DNA from: Trichocoleus desertorum NBK24
GTDB taxonomy: Bacteria > Cyanobacteriota > Cyanobacteriia > FACHB-46
Assembly: GCF_030409055.1 (NCBI RefSeq)
Contig: NZ_CP116619.1
Location: 529,628-593,627 of the forward strand
Reading direction: 5' to 3'
DNA length: 64,000 nt
The translations under genes and the position numbers were made by a program. Every line of letters begins with the position of its first letter. The stretch's first letter is position 1. This document shows positions 18,293-27,853 of this stretch, in pieces. The notes beneath the pieces were generated by a model that did no database searches, was not told where the DNA came from, and saw only the letters and a program-made list of their open reading frames with translations.

Positions 18293-19255
18293 ATGGATAG
18301 CCCGCAACCAGACACTTTCTTGCCTCAGGTTTCCGTTGTCATTCCAATCTACAACGGCGAAACTGATTTACCCGAACTCTTGGCTTGTCTCCAGGCTCAG
18401 ACCTACCCCAAAGACCGAGTAGAGTATCTCCTGGTTGATAATGCCAGCCAAGACCGCACCGCCGAAATCTTGAAGCAAGCCGCTGAGTCCGCCCAAGCAG
18501 AAGGGTTGAACCTGCACCACCTCACTGAAGCCAAGATTCAAAGCGCCTATGCTGCTCGTAATACGGCAATTCGAGCAGCGATCGGGGAAATTTTTGTCTT
18601 CACCGATGCCGACTGCCGCCCCCAACCTAACTGGTTAGAGTTATTGTTGCCTCCCTTTGCCGACTCAGCCACTGGCCTAGTCGTAGGTGAGATAGTCGCC
18701 CTTCCTGGCACCACCTTGCTAGAGCGCTACGCCGACAGCCGCAACCTACTGAGCCAGAAAGACACCTTAGCTCACCCCTTCTGCCCCTACGGCCAAACCG
18801 CCAACTTAGCAATTAGACGCCAAGCCCTAGAGCAGGTAGGACTCTTTCGGCCTTACATGACTACGGGGGGAGACGCGGATATTTGCTGGCGCATCCAAAA
18901 ACAGACAGAATGGCAGCTTTATTTTGCGGAGCAGGCGATCGTGCAGCATCGTCACCGCGCTACGCTGAAAGACCTCAAAAGCCAGTGGCAACGCTATGGC
19001 CGATCCAATCGCTACTTACACGAACTCTATGGGGTTGGCTTAACCCGGAAACACACCTGGCAGGAATCTGTCTATTTGCTCAGCCGCTGGTTCCTGAAAG
19101 AACTGCCGATCAAAACTGGCAAAACGCTCCTTGGCAAAGCTCCCGCGATCGATCTCATTAGTACTCCCATCGGGGTTTATTGCGCCAGAGCCAGAACAGC
19201 GGGTCAACAAGCAGCTAAGTTATCTGAGCAAGCCACAGAGATTGAATGGTTATAG
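18293..19255 (+). CDS. Family 2 glycosyltransferase
   Basis: 320 aa. VSVVIPIYNGETDLPELLACL opens the GT-A fold. VDNASQDRTAEIL, the DxD-type FTDADCRPQPNWLELL, the acceptor-site GGDADICWRIQ and a QWQRYGRSN segment (variant of QxxRW) follow. The QxxRW-like element is shared with processive glycan synthases, but the protein lacks the multiple membrane segments of those. It is followed at 57 bases by a GT4 gene on the same strand. Likely exopolysaccharide or glycolipid assembly. Confidence 0.9.
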   Translation: MDSPQPDTFLPQVSVVIPIYNGETDLPELLACLQAQTYPKDRVEYLLVDNASQDRTAEILKQAAESAQAEGLNLHHLTEAKIQSAYAARNTAIRAAIGEIFVFTDADCRPQPNWLELLLPPFADSATGLVVGEIVALPGTTLLERYADSRNLLSQKDTLAHPFCPYGQTANLAIRRQALEQVGLFRPYMTTGGDADICWRIQKQTEWQLYFAEQAIVQHRHRATLKDLKSQWQRYGRSNRYLHELYGVGLTRKHTWQESVYLLSRWFLKELPIKTGKTLLGKAPAIDLISTPIGVYCARARTAGQQAAKLSEQATEIEWL

Positions 19256-19312
19256 TAATTTCTTACCTGTAACACACGGTTAGAACTCGTTTCTTAGTTA
19301 TCCTTTGCCTTT

Positions 19313-20530
19313 ATGAATATCTTGATGCTCTCTACGACCTTCCCCTATCCACCTACTCGTGGGGGAACTCAAGTGAGAACCTTTAACCTGCTAAAATACC
19401 TCGCTCAGAACCACGACATTACCTTAGTGACTCAACGTGGCAAAGAAGTCACAGATGCGGAAATTGAAGGGTTGCGACAGTGGGTTTCAGAGTTGGTTGT
19501 GTTTCCACGTCCCTCAGAAGCAAAGTTACAGCCTGGGGCGATCGCGAAACTACAACGGTTTGCAACTTTTGTGAACCAAGGAACACCCCCCAGTGTCTTA
19601 TCGGCCTATTCGCGACCCATGCAAGAGTGGATCGATCAGCATGTGCAGGCTGGTAAGTGCGAAGTCATAACTTGCGAACATAGCGTTAACGAAATTTACG
19701 TCAAACCAGAATTCCAGGAGCAAGTACGGACGGTTGTGAATGTGCACAGTTCGGTGTACGGCACTTGTCTGAACCAGGTACAAACCAAAACAGCAGAGAA
19801 GCTTTGGCGCGATCGCTTGAACTTACCCTTGTTGAAGCGGTATGAACGCCGCTACTGTACTAAGTTCGATCGGATTGTGGTCACAACAGAAGAAGATCGA
19901 CAGCAATTGCAGACATTCAATCCAGGAGCGCAGTTCCAAGTGGTTACCAACGGGGTCGATTTAGTGGCATTTCCGCAGCGTACTGCTGATCCAGGTGGCC
20001 ATCAACTCATCTTTATTGGCGCAATGGATAACCTGGCTAACATTGATGCAGCTCGATTTCTCAGCTTAGAGGTCTTGCCAATCGTTCAGCAGCGTTACCC
20101 AGATACAACCTTGGTTTTAGTTGGAAGCCGTCCTGCGCCAGAAGTAAGAGTCCTCAGCGATCGCCTTGGCGTCACCGTAACTGGACAAGTACCTTCGATG
20201 GCAGATTATCTGCATCAAGCAACGGCTTGTGTCATTTCTATGCGAACAGGGTTTGGGATTAAAAATAAAACGTTGGAGGCCATGGCTGCTGGGGTGCCAA
20301 TTGTTGCCAGCGATCGCGGTTTAGAAGGCTTAACCGTCGATGGCCCTAATGTGCCTCTGCGAGCGTTACGGGCTAATTCCGTGACCGAATACGTCAGTGC
20401 CATTAGCCAGTTGTTTGAGAATTCTGTCTTGCGGGTCGAATTATCGCAAAACGCGCGATCGATGATCGAAACCGACTACACCTGGGAACGAGCGGGCCAG
20501 CTTTACGAACAAGCCTTGCTACAGGCTTAA
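19313..20530 (+). CDS. Family 4 (GT-B) glycosyltransferase
   Basis: 405 aa. The N-terminal domain begins MNILMLSTTFPYPPTRGGTQVRTFNLLKYLA, with the Gly-rich acceptor loop. The C-terminal domain has LIFIGAMDNLANIDAARFL, VLVGSRPAPEV, and the donor-binding GFGIKNKTLEAMAAGVPIVASDRGLEG, where Glu of the EX7E-like motif sits in KTLEAMAAG. It transfers sugar with retention, using a nucleotide-sugar donor. Co-directional with the GT2 gene upstream; probably the same pathway. Confidence 0.92.
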   Translation: MNILMLSTTFPYPPTRGGTQVRTFNLLKYLAQNHDITLVTQRGKEVTDAEIEGLRQWVSELVVFPRPSEAKLQPGAIAKLQRFATFVNQGTPPSVLSAYSRPMQEWIDQHVQAGKCEVITCEHSVNEIYVKPEFQEQVRTVVNVHSSVYGTCLNQVQTKTAEKLWRDRLNLPLLKRYERRYCTKFDRIVVTTEEDRQQLQTFNPGAQFQVVTNGVDLVAFPQRTADPGGHQLIFIGAMDNLANIDAARFLSLEVLPIVQQRYPDTTLVLVGSRPAPEVRVLSDRLGVTVTGQVPSMADYLHQATACVISMRTGFGIKNKTLEAMAAGVPIVASDRGLEGLTVDGPNVPLRALRANSVTEYVSAISQLFENSVLRVELSQNARSMIETDYTWERAGQLYEQALLQA

Positions 20531-20788
20531 GATTCTAAAGATTTTGGCAAAAGCGCTTAAATTCCTGTTGAACTAAAGGGAATTAACGGTACAGTTAGTT
20601 CCAACTTCGCTAGAGTGACGTCGCGATCGCCCCATTAATAGGCTATGACTAATAGGCCCATCCCTAACAAGGCATCGACAGCGTGATTTCACCGGACAAG
20701 GCCAGCGAACCTCGTATGGATCAGTACGCAGGAAGCTAAGCTGTGAACCCTGTGATTAAAGATTTTTGATGGCTGACTCAAGGCTGGA
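20531..20788. other. Intergenic region upstream of the 817-aa protein gene
   Basis: About 258 bases. It contains one HIP1 site (20623) and a GC-rich stretch at 20660-20760 with several short complementary words, but no recognisable riboswitch, tRNA or small RNA. A promoter for the downstream gene is expected here. Confidence 0.35.
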
Positions 20789-23242
20789 ATGGGAACTAAA
20801 CCAGATAAGACTGCGCTCAAAGCCCAGAAGAAATTCTTTCCACCCCGCAAGCTAGCGACCCCCAAACCAATCGCTAGTGCTGACCTACCTAAGGTTCCGC
20901 ACCCCGCTCAACCACCTGCCAAGGCTCAGTCTCATGCTTGGCTCTCGGTGTTGGGAGCATTTCTGCTTTTGTGTGGGGCTGCGGGGCTAACCGTGGGGGG
21001 GGCCTGGGTAGCCATTCTCTTGATCGTTGATCCAGATGCGATCGTCGGTTTAAATCAGTATCTACCCGCTTGGACCCGCATTCCAGTTGCTAGCCAAGAG
21101 TCCTTCCAAACTCTTGCCGAAATCCGTACTAGTATTCGTCAATCGGGTCGCATTGTCGCCGAGCCTGTCTCCCTCGGTAAGGAAGTCAAGGGGGCCAACC
21201 AGACTTCAAGCGCTACCGACCTTTTGATTCCCGTTTTAGCGCGGCGACCCCTCTGCCAAGCCACAAACACCTTAGGCTCCACCCAAAACAATTGTGAGCA
21301 CATTGTAGAACTCAGAGTCTATCGACCCGTGGTAGATGCTTGGCGATACCCTAAGCAAGAGCAGTCCTATTGGCTAGCCAGTCAGATAGCTGTCGCAGGG
21401 CCAGAAGAATCCTTTGCGATCGCTCCGCTAGTGGATGCCAACTCCGAGAACCAAGGATCAGCGCGATCGCTCCCCCTGACAAAAATTCAGCGATTTGAGG
21501 GCAAAGTTCCCACCAAAGGCGTGTGGCTATTGCTGAGCGGCGAGTTAGTGCGGGGAGACGACACCGTTGCTTATGGCCGTGTGGCTCACTACAACCCTGA
21601 GCGAGAATATTTAGGCTGGATGCTGGAATGGACGAGTCCGACAGGACAACCTCCTGCCTGGAAAGCCATTACTAGTGGAGACACCCCAGAATTAGTGGTA
21701 GACCAAACCGTCGGACTAGAACCACAATTTCAGGTCTACCAAGTGCAGCCACGGCAATTCTTGCCTGACCCCATTCAGCTAGAAGCTATTTCGCTCAGTG
21801 AACCCGCCTTCGATACGGCAACCTACAGCAAAATTATGACCCTAGCCCGGAGTGGCTTATGGTCTCCAGCTTTAGCCTGGTTTAAATCCCTTCAACAAGC
21901 CAGTGAGTCTAACCCTGAGCTTTGGTCTAATGCAGCTCAAGCTGAGATGGATTTTGTACGGCTCCATGCGGAAGCAACCCAAGCCCAAGCAGAGAAGTCT
22001 TGGGCTAGCCCTAGCCAACAAGTACTCACAAATTTAATCGATGGTCGGTGGGCCAGAGCCTTATCCGTGTTTCAAGCATCGGTGGATAACAGCCAGGAGG
22101 TCGCCTCTCTTTTAAAGGGAGATGCCGATCGCCTGTGGAATCGAGTCGAAGCAGCGCTTAAAGTTGATCCAGCTCAAACAGACGCTAAAGCTTGGGGTGC
22201 TTTAATTGTAGGGGCGAAAAAAGACAAAGCAGCGGCGATCGCTTGGTTAAAGAAACAACCTCAAACCAACTCAACCGCGATCGCTCGTATCAGCAAACTC
22301 CTCGATCGCCTCGACCCCAACTTCTCGGATACCATTCCTCCTAGCACCCACCCCAGCCAAGTCGTCGGTACAGCGGAGCCACTTAAGCAAATCAATCCGG
22401 CAGATTGGTGGCAACTACAAAACTCAAGTTTGAAGCTAGAGCCTGGGCAAATCTGGTACGAAGTGCAAGTGACTGGTTTTTACGATGGCAAGAGCTGGCG
22501 ACGTTCTGACTTTTCGGACCTCAAATTCTCTAAAACAGACGGCGCAGAGCCATTGTGGAATTTGCTCGGCCTCACCACCGATCCACAAATACAAATCTTG
22601 GTCTGGACTGATACAGCTCAACAAAACACCATCTTCGCCACGGCCAAAGCTGTCCAACTTCAAGACGGCACATTACGTATTCTGGCGGCTGGCGATCCGC
22701 TACCTACCCCCACTTCTGGGCAACCACTACCCAATCCTTTAGCCCTCACGAGCACGGCCTTGCAGTGGGCAGCCCCCACAGTTACCACTTTGGCAGACCT
22801 CAATCAACAGCAACCCAAGCTCGCCATTCCTATCTTGCAAGCGTTAGGAGCTGAGTTAGAGCAAAGCAATCAGTTACCAACCGGGGTTACGGCTACCCCT
22901 ACGAGCTTGCTTCAGCAAAGCGAAATTGGCAGTTGGCAAGTTCAACAAATTGATCTGACTGGCAATCAACAACCTGAAGCGGTGTTTACCCTCGATCCAG
23001 CAACCCTCGCTAGTCTGCAACTTGACCAGCCAACCTCCCAGCAACCTAGTTCTGCGCGATCGCGAACCCTAATTATTTCGGATACGGGCACTATGCTCTA
23101 CAACGAGTTTGATGGGACTGCCCAACAGTCGTTGCTAGCGATCGCAGACTTAGGCGATGGCGGCATCCCCGCCCTTGTGATCGATGGCACTACAGGCTAC
23201 CGTCTCCAACGTTGGTCTACCAAGAAACAGCAATTTGAGTAG
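20789..23242 (+). CDS. Large membrane-anchored protein of unknown function
   Basis: 817 aa, not recognised. A basic Pro/Lys-rich N-terminus (1-50) is followed by one strong membrane segment (~51-82, AWLSVLGAFLLLCGAAGLTVGGAWVAILLIV). The rest (~740 residues) then lies outside the cytoplasm if the positive-inside rule holds. Residues ~350-520 are helical with TPR-like spacing (SGLWSPALAWFKSLQQASESNPELWSNAAQAE). The last ~200 residues read like beta-strand repeats with acidic loops (GNQQPEAVFTLDP, IADLGDGGIPALVID), reminiscent of FG-GAP/VCBS loops. No catalytic motif is visible. Monocistronic; ends 10 bases from a convergent gene. Confidence 0.8.
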   Translation: MGTKPDKTALKAQKKFFPPRKLATPKPIASADLPKVPHPAQPPAKAQSHAWLSVLGAFLLLCGAAGLTVGGAWVAILLIVDPDAIVGLNQYLPAWTRIPVASQESFQTLAEIRTSIRQSGRIVAEPVSLGKEVKGANQTSSATDLLIPVLARRPLCQATNTLGSTQNNCEHIVELRVYRPVVDAWRYPKQEQSYWLASQIAVAGPEESFAIAPLVDANSENQGSARSLPLTKIQRFEGKVPTKGVWLLLSGELVRGDDTVAYGRVAHYNPEREYLGWMLEWTSPTGQPPAWKAITSGDTPELVVDQTVGLEPQFQVYQVQPRQFLPDPIQLEAISLSEPAFDTATYSKIMTLARSGLWSPALAWFKSLQQASESNPELWSNAAQAEMDFVRLHAEATQAQAEKSWASPSQQVLTNLIDGRWARALSVFQASVDNSQEVASLLKGDADRLWNRVEAALKVDPAQTDAKAWGALIVGAKKDKAAAIAWLKKQPQTNSTAIARISKLLDRLDPNFSDTIPPSTHPSQVVGTAEPLKQINPADWWQLQNSSLKLEPGQIWYEVQVTGFYDGKSWRRSDFSDLKFSKTDGAEPLWNLLGLTTDPQIQILVWTDTAQQNTIFATAKAVQLQDGTLRILAAGDPLPTPTSGQPLPNPLALTSTALQWAAPTVTTLADLNQQQPKLAIPILQALGAELEQSNQLPTGVTATPTSLLQQSEIGSWQVQQIDLTGNQQPEAVFTLDPATLASLQLDQPTSQQPSSARSRTLIISDTGTMLYNEFDGTAQQSLLAIADLGDGGIPALVIDGTTGYRLQRWSTKKQQFE

Positions 23243-23252
23243 GGAGAACACC

Positions 23253-23753
23253 CTAGGACCGATGGGTAAGTCCTTGCAGTCGCACCTTGCAAGCTACGTA
23301 TAGGGGAAACTGGTGATGCTCTGCCACCAACCAAGCCACCAAAATAAAGTGCAACGAAAAGGTCAAACCAGCCCACAAGAAAGGCACAGAACTAGAGGGA
23401 CTGTCATCGAGGGGTGGAAACATATAAGAGGCCAACCCTACTAAAGCCGATGGAAAAACTACCAAAATCAGCCCAATCAACCAAATTAAAATAGTTTGGT
23501 CAGCATTCCCTTGATGCACCGCTCGCCAAGTTTGCCCGTTCCAGCGCCAAGCTAAAGGGTGGGAGTTATCGACCACTTGCACCGATTGTTCAGGCAGGTT
23601 AGCCGTGAAGATGTGGCGGCAAAAATTACAAGCAAACGCATCCATCAAGGTCATCCCTGCAATCTCGCCATGACGGCAAATAGGGCAGGTATAAACCTCT
23701 TGATAGTCCAAATTTCGGAAAAGAGTTGACTGAGGCGATCGCTTCATAGCCAT
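23253..23753 (-). CDS. Zinc-ribbon membrane protein, unknown function
   Basis: About 166 aa from ATG 23753, which follows AGGTAGG; a GTG two codons upstream is possible. Two CxxC pairs, CPIC (about residue 27) and CNFC (about 47), form a likely zinc ribbon near the N-terminus. A central WRWNGQTWRAVHQ segment follows, then two membrane segments (ILIWLIGLILVVFPSALVGLASYMF; PFLWAGLTFSLHFILVAWLVAEHH). It resembles small conserved cyanobacterial proteins without known function. Confidence 0.75.
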   Translation of the reverse strand: MAMKRSPQSTLFRNLDYQEVYTCPICRHGEIAGMTLMDAFACNFCRHIFTANLPEQSVQVVDNSHPLAWRWNGQTWRAVHQGNADQTILIWLIGLILVVFPSALVGLASYMFPPLDDSPSSSVPFLWAGLTFSLHFILVAWLVAEHHQFPLYVACKVRLQGLTHRS

Positions 23754-23836
23754 GCACACCTACCTAGAGACTGGGTTCAAGCAAAGCTCCTCCCCATTCT
23801 AGACATCAGAATTGGTTATAGTCTCCGCCTAGGCGC

Positions 23837-24628
23837 TTAGAATGCACGAGCAACTGTATTGCCCGCACTACCCACAGCTTTGACGATCTCAACTCCGTTT
23901 TGCTCTAGCACCACAATCGGTTGCTCACGGGTGCCCAGCTCAATCCGCTTGACTAAAATGCCACCCGCTAAATAGTCACCTTCACTGACATAGCGGCCAC
24001 TAGACTCTTGTGGCACTTTGATAATAGCGCTCACCTTCTGTCCCACTTGCACGACCCCTGTAACTTCTATCGTATCGGTCACGCTGGTAGGCGATACGGG
24101 AGCCACACCAGAGAATGGGGGAGGCGGAGGCAAGGGAATGGTCGAGAAGTCAGAGGAAGTAGGCTGCAATTGGGGTAGAGGAGCCACCGCAATAACTGGA
24201 GCGGGAGCGGGCTGGCTTGGTGCGGGCTGAGGTGCAGCGGTTGTTACCACTCTAGGCACCGGGGCAACTTGGGGCACAGGTCTGCTCGCACTATTGGAAT
24301 TAGCAGCACCTGGTACAACCACTGGAGAAGCGACGACAGCAGCAAAGGGGTCACGACGACCTGAAGCGATTTGCGGCAAACGCGCAGTTGCATTGGTAGG
24401 TTGCACTAAGCCTGGGACAGGTACCGTTCTCGTTACAGGAACGGGGGGCACCACAGGTTTAGAAAAATTCTGTTGGGCGATCGGCTTAGGGCTAGTAGGT
24501 TGAGTAGAGCTAGCAACAGAGGGAGAAGCAGGAGTGGGACTTTGCTGAACTGTGCGATCGCCCCCAGCACAGCCGACTAAGACTAGAGCCGTGGCCGTGA
24601 AACTTACCAGTTGCTGCAATTTGTTCAT
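23837..24628 (-). CDS. Proline-rich lipoprotein with PilP-like C-terminus
   Basis: About 263 aa from ATG 24628, 6 bases after AAGGAG. A signal peptide ends in LVGC, a lipobox, so the mature protein is probably a lipoprotein. A long Pro/Ala/Val/Thr linker contains GRRDPFAAV, like the RDPF motif of the type IV pilus alignment lipoprotein PilP. The C-terminal ~75 residues (EVTGVVQVGQKVSAIIKVP...VSEGDYLAGGILVKRIELG...VVLEQNGVEIVKAV) have the beta-sandwich pattern of PilP's HR domain. No pilM/N/O/Q genes are nearby, so the pilus role is inferred. Confidence 0.65.
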   Translation of the reverse strand: MNKLQQLVSFTATALVLVGCAGGDRTVQQSPTPASPSVASSTQPTSPKPIAQQNFSKPVVPPVPVTRTVPVPGLVQPTNATARLPQIASGRRDPFAAVVASPVVVPGAANSNSASRPVPQVAPVPRVVTTAAPQPAPSQPAPAPVIAVAPLPQLQPTSSDFSTIPLPPPPPFSGVAPVSPTSVTDTIEVTGVVQVGQKVSAIIKVPQESSGRYVSEGDYLAGGILVKRIELGTREQPIVVLEQNGVEIVKAVGSAGNTVARAF

Positions 24629-24749
24629 GCCCACTCCTTCACCAACCTTGCTGAAATCTATGCAATCTGATTACACAGAATAGCCTTAATTCTAACGGCT
24701 GAAACTTCTGTTAGATAAAAAAACGTAAATTTCAGCAGAACAACGATGA

Positions 24750-25799
24750 CTATTGACCTTGGCGATAGTCGGTAAACGAGCGATAGCAAGTCTCAGAGTG
24801 ATACAAGTGGCACCGATTCGTAATCTCTTTCATCAACGCCCAAGAAAAGTTGCACTCTCTGTATAAGCGATCGCCCCAGTTTTCCTGCAAACTTCGATAA
24901 GCCATCCGTAAGTTGTAGGACGGAATCGCGGTGGAAATATGGTGCGGCACATGCACATTAATGTCATGGCAGAGAGACTCTACCCAACCGGGGTAATTGC
25001 AATGCACCGTACCAGAAAGCTGAGAATCAGCCGCATTCCATTGGTCTTCAGGATAAAACGCAATATCTGGCGCAGTATGATGCACGAGCGTGAAAGTGCT
25101 CATCCAGAAATGGTAGACCAACCAAGGCATCAGCCAAAACTTGACAAAGCCCCAAATTCCAGTGGTTACAATTAGGGTCGGAAAGGCGATCGCGGCAAAA
25201 AGCAACACAACCGTCACAGACAACTTAACTTTGCGGTGATCCTTAGGTTGAAACTCTGCCAGAGTGAAGTGGATACCTGCCCAATGCACGATTGACGCCA
25301 TCCACCAAAAACGGCCCCGCAGCCCCTCATAGCCCTTCTGAAGCGAGCGTGGCAAGCTATCGTAGTACTCTGGCTGGAAAGGTTGCCAAGCATTATCGAT
25401 ATCGAGCTTATTGGTATGGGTGTGATGGAAGTTGTGAAGAATGCGCCAGCTATGGAAGGGATAAATCAGCGGCATCATAAATAAATGACCCACCAAATCG
25501 TTGACCCAGCGACGCTTGGCAAAAGAGCGATGTCCGCAGTCATGCCCGATCACGAAAAAGCCAGTTAACCCCGTCCCTGTAAAAATCCAGAGCACAGGCA
25601 GGAGAAACCAAGGGGCAACCGCTAAACCCCAATAACCTAGAGCCACGACAGCAACGCTGAATAAGGCAGCAGACCACGCCTTGCGGCTATTTTTTTGAAA
25701 ACATTCTTTCGGCAAGGTTTTCAAAATATCTTTTAGACGTAGAGCTGAAGCAGGTGCATCAAACTCTAAATTCTCAGGCTTTACGGTCGATACAGTCAT
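24750..25799 (-). CDS. desA: Membrane fatty acid desaturase, DesA (Delta-12) type
   Basis: About 349 aa from ATG 25799 ([13 protein letters not shown]), close to the length of Synechocystis DesA; a 7-codon extension is less likely. Three histidine boxes hold the di-iron centre: HDCGH (86-90), HNFHH (122-126) and HVPHH (near 290). Hydrophobic segments around ~45-80 and ~200-240 give the usual membrane arrangement. The enzyme desaturates acyl chains on membrane glycerolipids with ferredoxin as electron donor, which is important at low temperature. The Delta-12 assignment rests on box sequences; a related acyl-lipid desaturase is possible. Confidence 0.88.
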   Translation of the reverse strand: MTVSTVKPENLEFDAPASALRLKDILKTLPKECFQKNSRKAWSAALFSVAVVALGYWGLAVAPWFLLPVLWIFTGTGLTGFFVIGHDCGHRSFAKRRWVNDLVGHLFMMPLIYPFHSWRILHNFHHTHTNKLDIDNAWQPFQPEYYDSLPRSLQKGYEGLRGRFWWMASIVHWAGIHFTLAEFQPKDHRKVKLSVTVVLLFAAIAFPTLIVTTGIWGFVKFWLMPWLVYHFWMSTFTLVHHTAPDIAFYPEDQWNAADSQLSGTVHCNYPGWVESLCHDINVHVPHHISTAIPSYNLRMAYRSLQENWGDRLYRECNFSWALMKEITNRCHLYHSETCYRSFTDYRQGQ

Positions 25800-25850
25800 A
25801 AAGAAATGAGCTTTCTCCAATGAGCAGTGATATCTGGGTTCACACTTAAA

Positions 25851-25885
25851 AACCTGCTAGTGAAAGGTAGCAGGTTGTGTTTTTT
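25851..25885. terminator. Strong hairpin with T tract upstream of desA
   Basis: AACCTGCTA (25851-25859), 8-base loop, TAGCAGGTT (25868-25876), then GTGTTTTTT on the plus strand. Read on the minus strand the same hairpin is followed by TTTAAG, so it could act in both directions. It sits about 50 bases upstream of the desA start, in the expected mRNA leader. Confidence 0.6.
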
Positions 25886-26267
25886 AAGCAGTTGGGTCGA
25901 TTGATGTATAGAAAAACTTGGCAGCAGAAATGAGTGCTGTGAACTAGAGTGTTACTCCAGCTACAAGCCTCAGTAACAGTCCTTTGTACCACAAGATTGA
26001 ATTCAAATATTAAGTTTTTTACAGATAGTGGTTCAATTTCTCATAATGAGCCATCGGCAAGCCCGCAGCAGTCCCTAACTTCCTCGCCTCATTCAGCCTC
26101 ACTAAAGTTCGTAGCGATCGCAAGGCCAAGTCAGTTCATCTGTCACCACTGACTTAGCTACTGACTTAACTGAGAAGATCTAAAGTTAGTTAATGTTCCT
26201 ACTAAATGTCCCTGCTCCCAACCTTGAAAGCAGGGACTAAAGGACGAGAGGGCGCTGTAATTACTCT
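25886..26267. other. Intergenic region, desA / small coiled-coil gene
   Basis: About 380 bases, fairly AT-rich, with one HIP1 element near 26115. A 67-codon plus-strand ORF here has no family features and was not accepted. The desA promoter should lie upstream of the hairpin at 25851-25885. Confidence 0.4.
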
Positions 26268-26537
26268 TTAGGAGTGTCGGGTTGAAGCCAATTCTGGTGT
26301 CAAACGTTGTTGTTTCAAAACTTGTAATTGTTGAAGTAAAGCGTCTGCCTCTGCTTGCAAGGTCAGAACTCTAACTTGGTGGTCAACCTGGTAAGCAGAT
26401 TTTTTCATTGATTCCATTAAACGATTTCTGGCTTCCGAGACGGCTGGGTTACTGATAGCAGGTTCACCGGGTTCTAGACGGCTAGGAGCACTTGATGAGT
26501 TGGATGCACTTGTCGAGATCAGTAGTTGACTAGTCAT
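26268..26537 (-). CDS. Small coiled-coil protein, unknown function
   Basis: 89 aa, not recognised. The first ~35 residues are Ser/Ala-rich; residues 35-85 are a single predicted helix with heptad-like spacing (RNRLMESMKKSAYQVDHQVRVLTLQAEADALLQQLQVLKQQR). There is no membrane segment. Gene-like start and isolated position, but only moderate support. Confidence 0.5.
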   Translation of the reverse strand: MTSQLLISTSASNSSSAPSRLEPGEPAISNPAVSEARNRLMESMKKSAYQVDHQVRVLTLQAEADALLQQLQVLKQQRLTPELASTRHS

Positions 26538-26740
26538 TTTTGCTTACTCACACCATTTGATTATTTTACTGGATTAATGAGCTAAGGTGAAGGAATGTAT
26601 CGATATTTGAGTTTGGCCCTTATAAGTTCAGGCCCAAGCTCAGGTGGGCACACTGAAAGTTTAGAGAAGTTTGCCGATCGCGATACACTAAGGTTTACTT
26701 CAATTTTTCAGTTTTTTTGGAACCCACATAGCTGACCACT

Positions 26741-27853
26741 GTGACTCTAAGCCTGTCCTCCGCTAATTCCTCTGCTCTTGGATCTGCACCAAAGGCCGTA
26801 AGTTGGCCAGGTCTGATTGAAGCCTACCGACCCTATCTACCCGTTACCGACCAGACCCCTGTGGTAACGCTACATGAGGGCAATACTCCCCTCATTCCTG
26901 TCCCTGCGATCGCAGAGCAGATTGGTAGACAAGTCCAGGTGTTCGTAAAATATGACGGTCTTAACCCCACCGGAAGTTTCAAAGATCGCGGTATGACTTT
27001 GGCAATTTCCAAAGCCAAAGAAGCGGGGGCGAAAGCTGTCATTTGTGCCAGCACGGGTAACACTTCAGCCGCAGCGGCAGCCTATGCCCGTCGAGGCGGA
27101 ATGCGCGCCTTTGTCTTAATTCCAGATGGCTATGTCGCCTTGGGCAAACTTGCACAGGCTTTACTGTATGGTGCGGAAGTGCTAGCCATTCAGGGCAACT
27201 TTGATCAAGCCTTAGAAATTGTGCGAGAAATGGCCGCAACTCACCCTGTTACTTTGGTGAACTCGGTTAACCCTTATCGCCTAGAAGGGCAGAAAACTGC
27301 TGCCTTCGAAATTGTGGATGTGTTGGGTAACGCCCCCGATTGGCTCTGCATCCCAGTCGGAAATGCGGGTAATATCTCCGCTTACTGGATGGGCTTTTGT
27401 CAGTATCACCAAGAAGGTCGTTGCGATCGCCTGCCCCGCATGATGGGTTTCCAGGCCGCAGGTGCTGCCCCTTTGATCTCCGGCATTCCAATTCAGCATC
27501 CCGAAACCATAGCCACCGCCATCCGGATTGGCAATCCAGCTAACTGGGAAAAAGCGATCGCGGTCAAAGATGCCAGCCAAGGTGCTTTCAACCCAGTTAC
27601 AGATGAGGAAATCTTGGAAGCTTATCGTCTCTTGGCTTCCCAAGAAGGGATTTTCTGTGAACCTGCCAGTGCCGCGTCGGTGGCGGGCATGTTGAAGGTT
27701 AAGGATCAAATTCCTACGGGAGCCACAGTCGTTTGTGTCCTCACAGGCAACGGCTTGAAAGATCCAGACTCAGCGATTAAACACAGCGCCAATCAGTTTA
27801 AACAGGGAATTGCGCCTGATTTAGCGGCGGTAGCTCAAGCGATGGGTTTCTAG
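26741..27853 (+). CDS. thrC: Threonine synthase
   Basis: 370 aa, fold-type II PLP enzyme converting O-phosphohomoserine to threonine. The PLP lysine lies in [15 protein letters not shown]. The phosphate-binding [13 protein letters not shown] and the [12 protein letters not shown] helix follow, and [18 protein letters not shown] is the substrate loop. The start is a GTG. It is a short form with no long N-terminal regulatory extension, as in bacterial class II threonine synthases. A strong hairpin 28 bases after the stop is its probable terminator. Confidence 0.95.
   Translation: MTLSLSSANSSALGSAPKAVSWPGLIEAYRPYLPVTDQTPVVTLHEGNTPLIPVPAIAEQIGRQVQVFVKYDGLNPTGSFKDRGMTLAISKAKEAGAKAVICASTGNTSAAAAAYARRGGMRAFVLIPDGYVALGKLAQALLYGAEVLAIQGNFDQALEIVREMAATHPVTLVNSVNPYRLEGQKTAAFEIVDVLGNAPDWLCIPVGNAGNISAYWMGFCQYHQEGRCDRLPRMMGFQAAGAAPLISGIPIQHPETIATAIRIGNPANWEKAIAVKDASQGAFNPVTDEEILEAYRLLASQEGIFCEPASAASVAGMLKVKDQIPTGATVVCVLTGNGLKDPDSAIKHSANQFKQGIAPDLAAVAQAMGF

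Noticed and set aside
20640-20765. Possible riboswitch upstream of the 817-aa gene
   Set aside because: GC-rich with short complementary words, but no consensus of a known class (glutamine, c-di-GMP, cobalamin, TPP) fits.
25949-26152. Plus-strand 67-codon ORF in the spacer after desA
   Set aside because: No conserved pattern, no ribosome site, Ser-rich noise.
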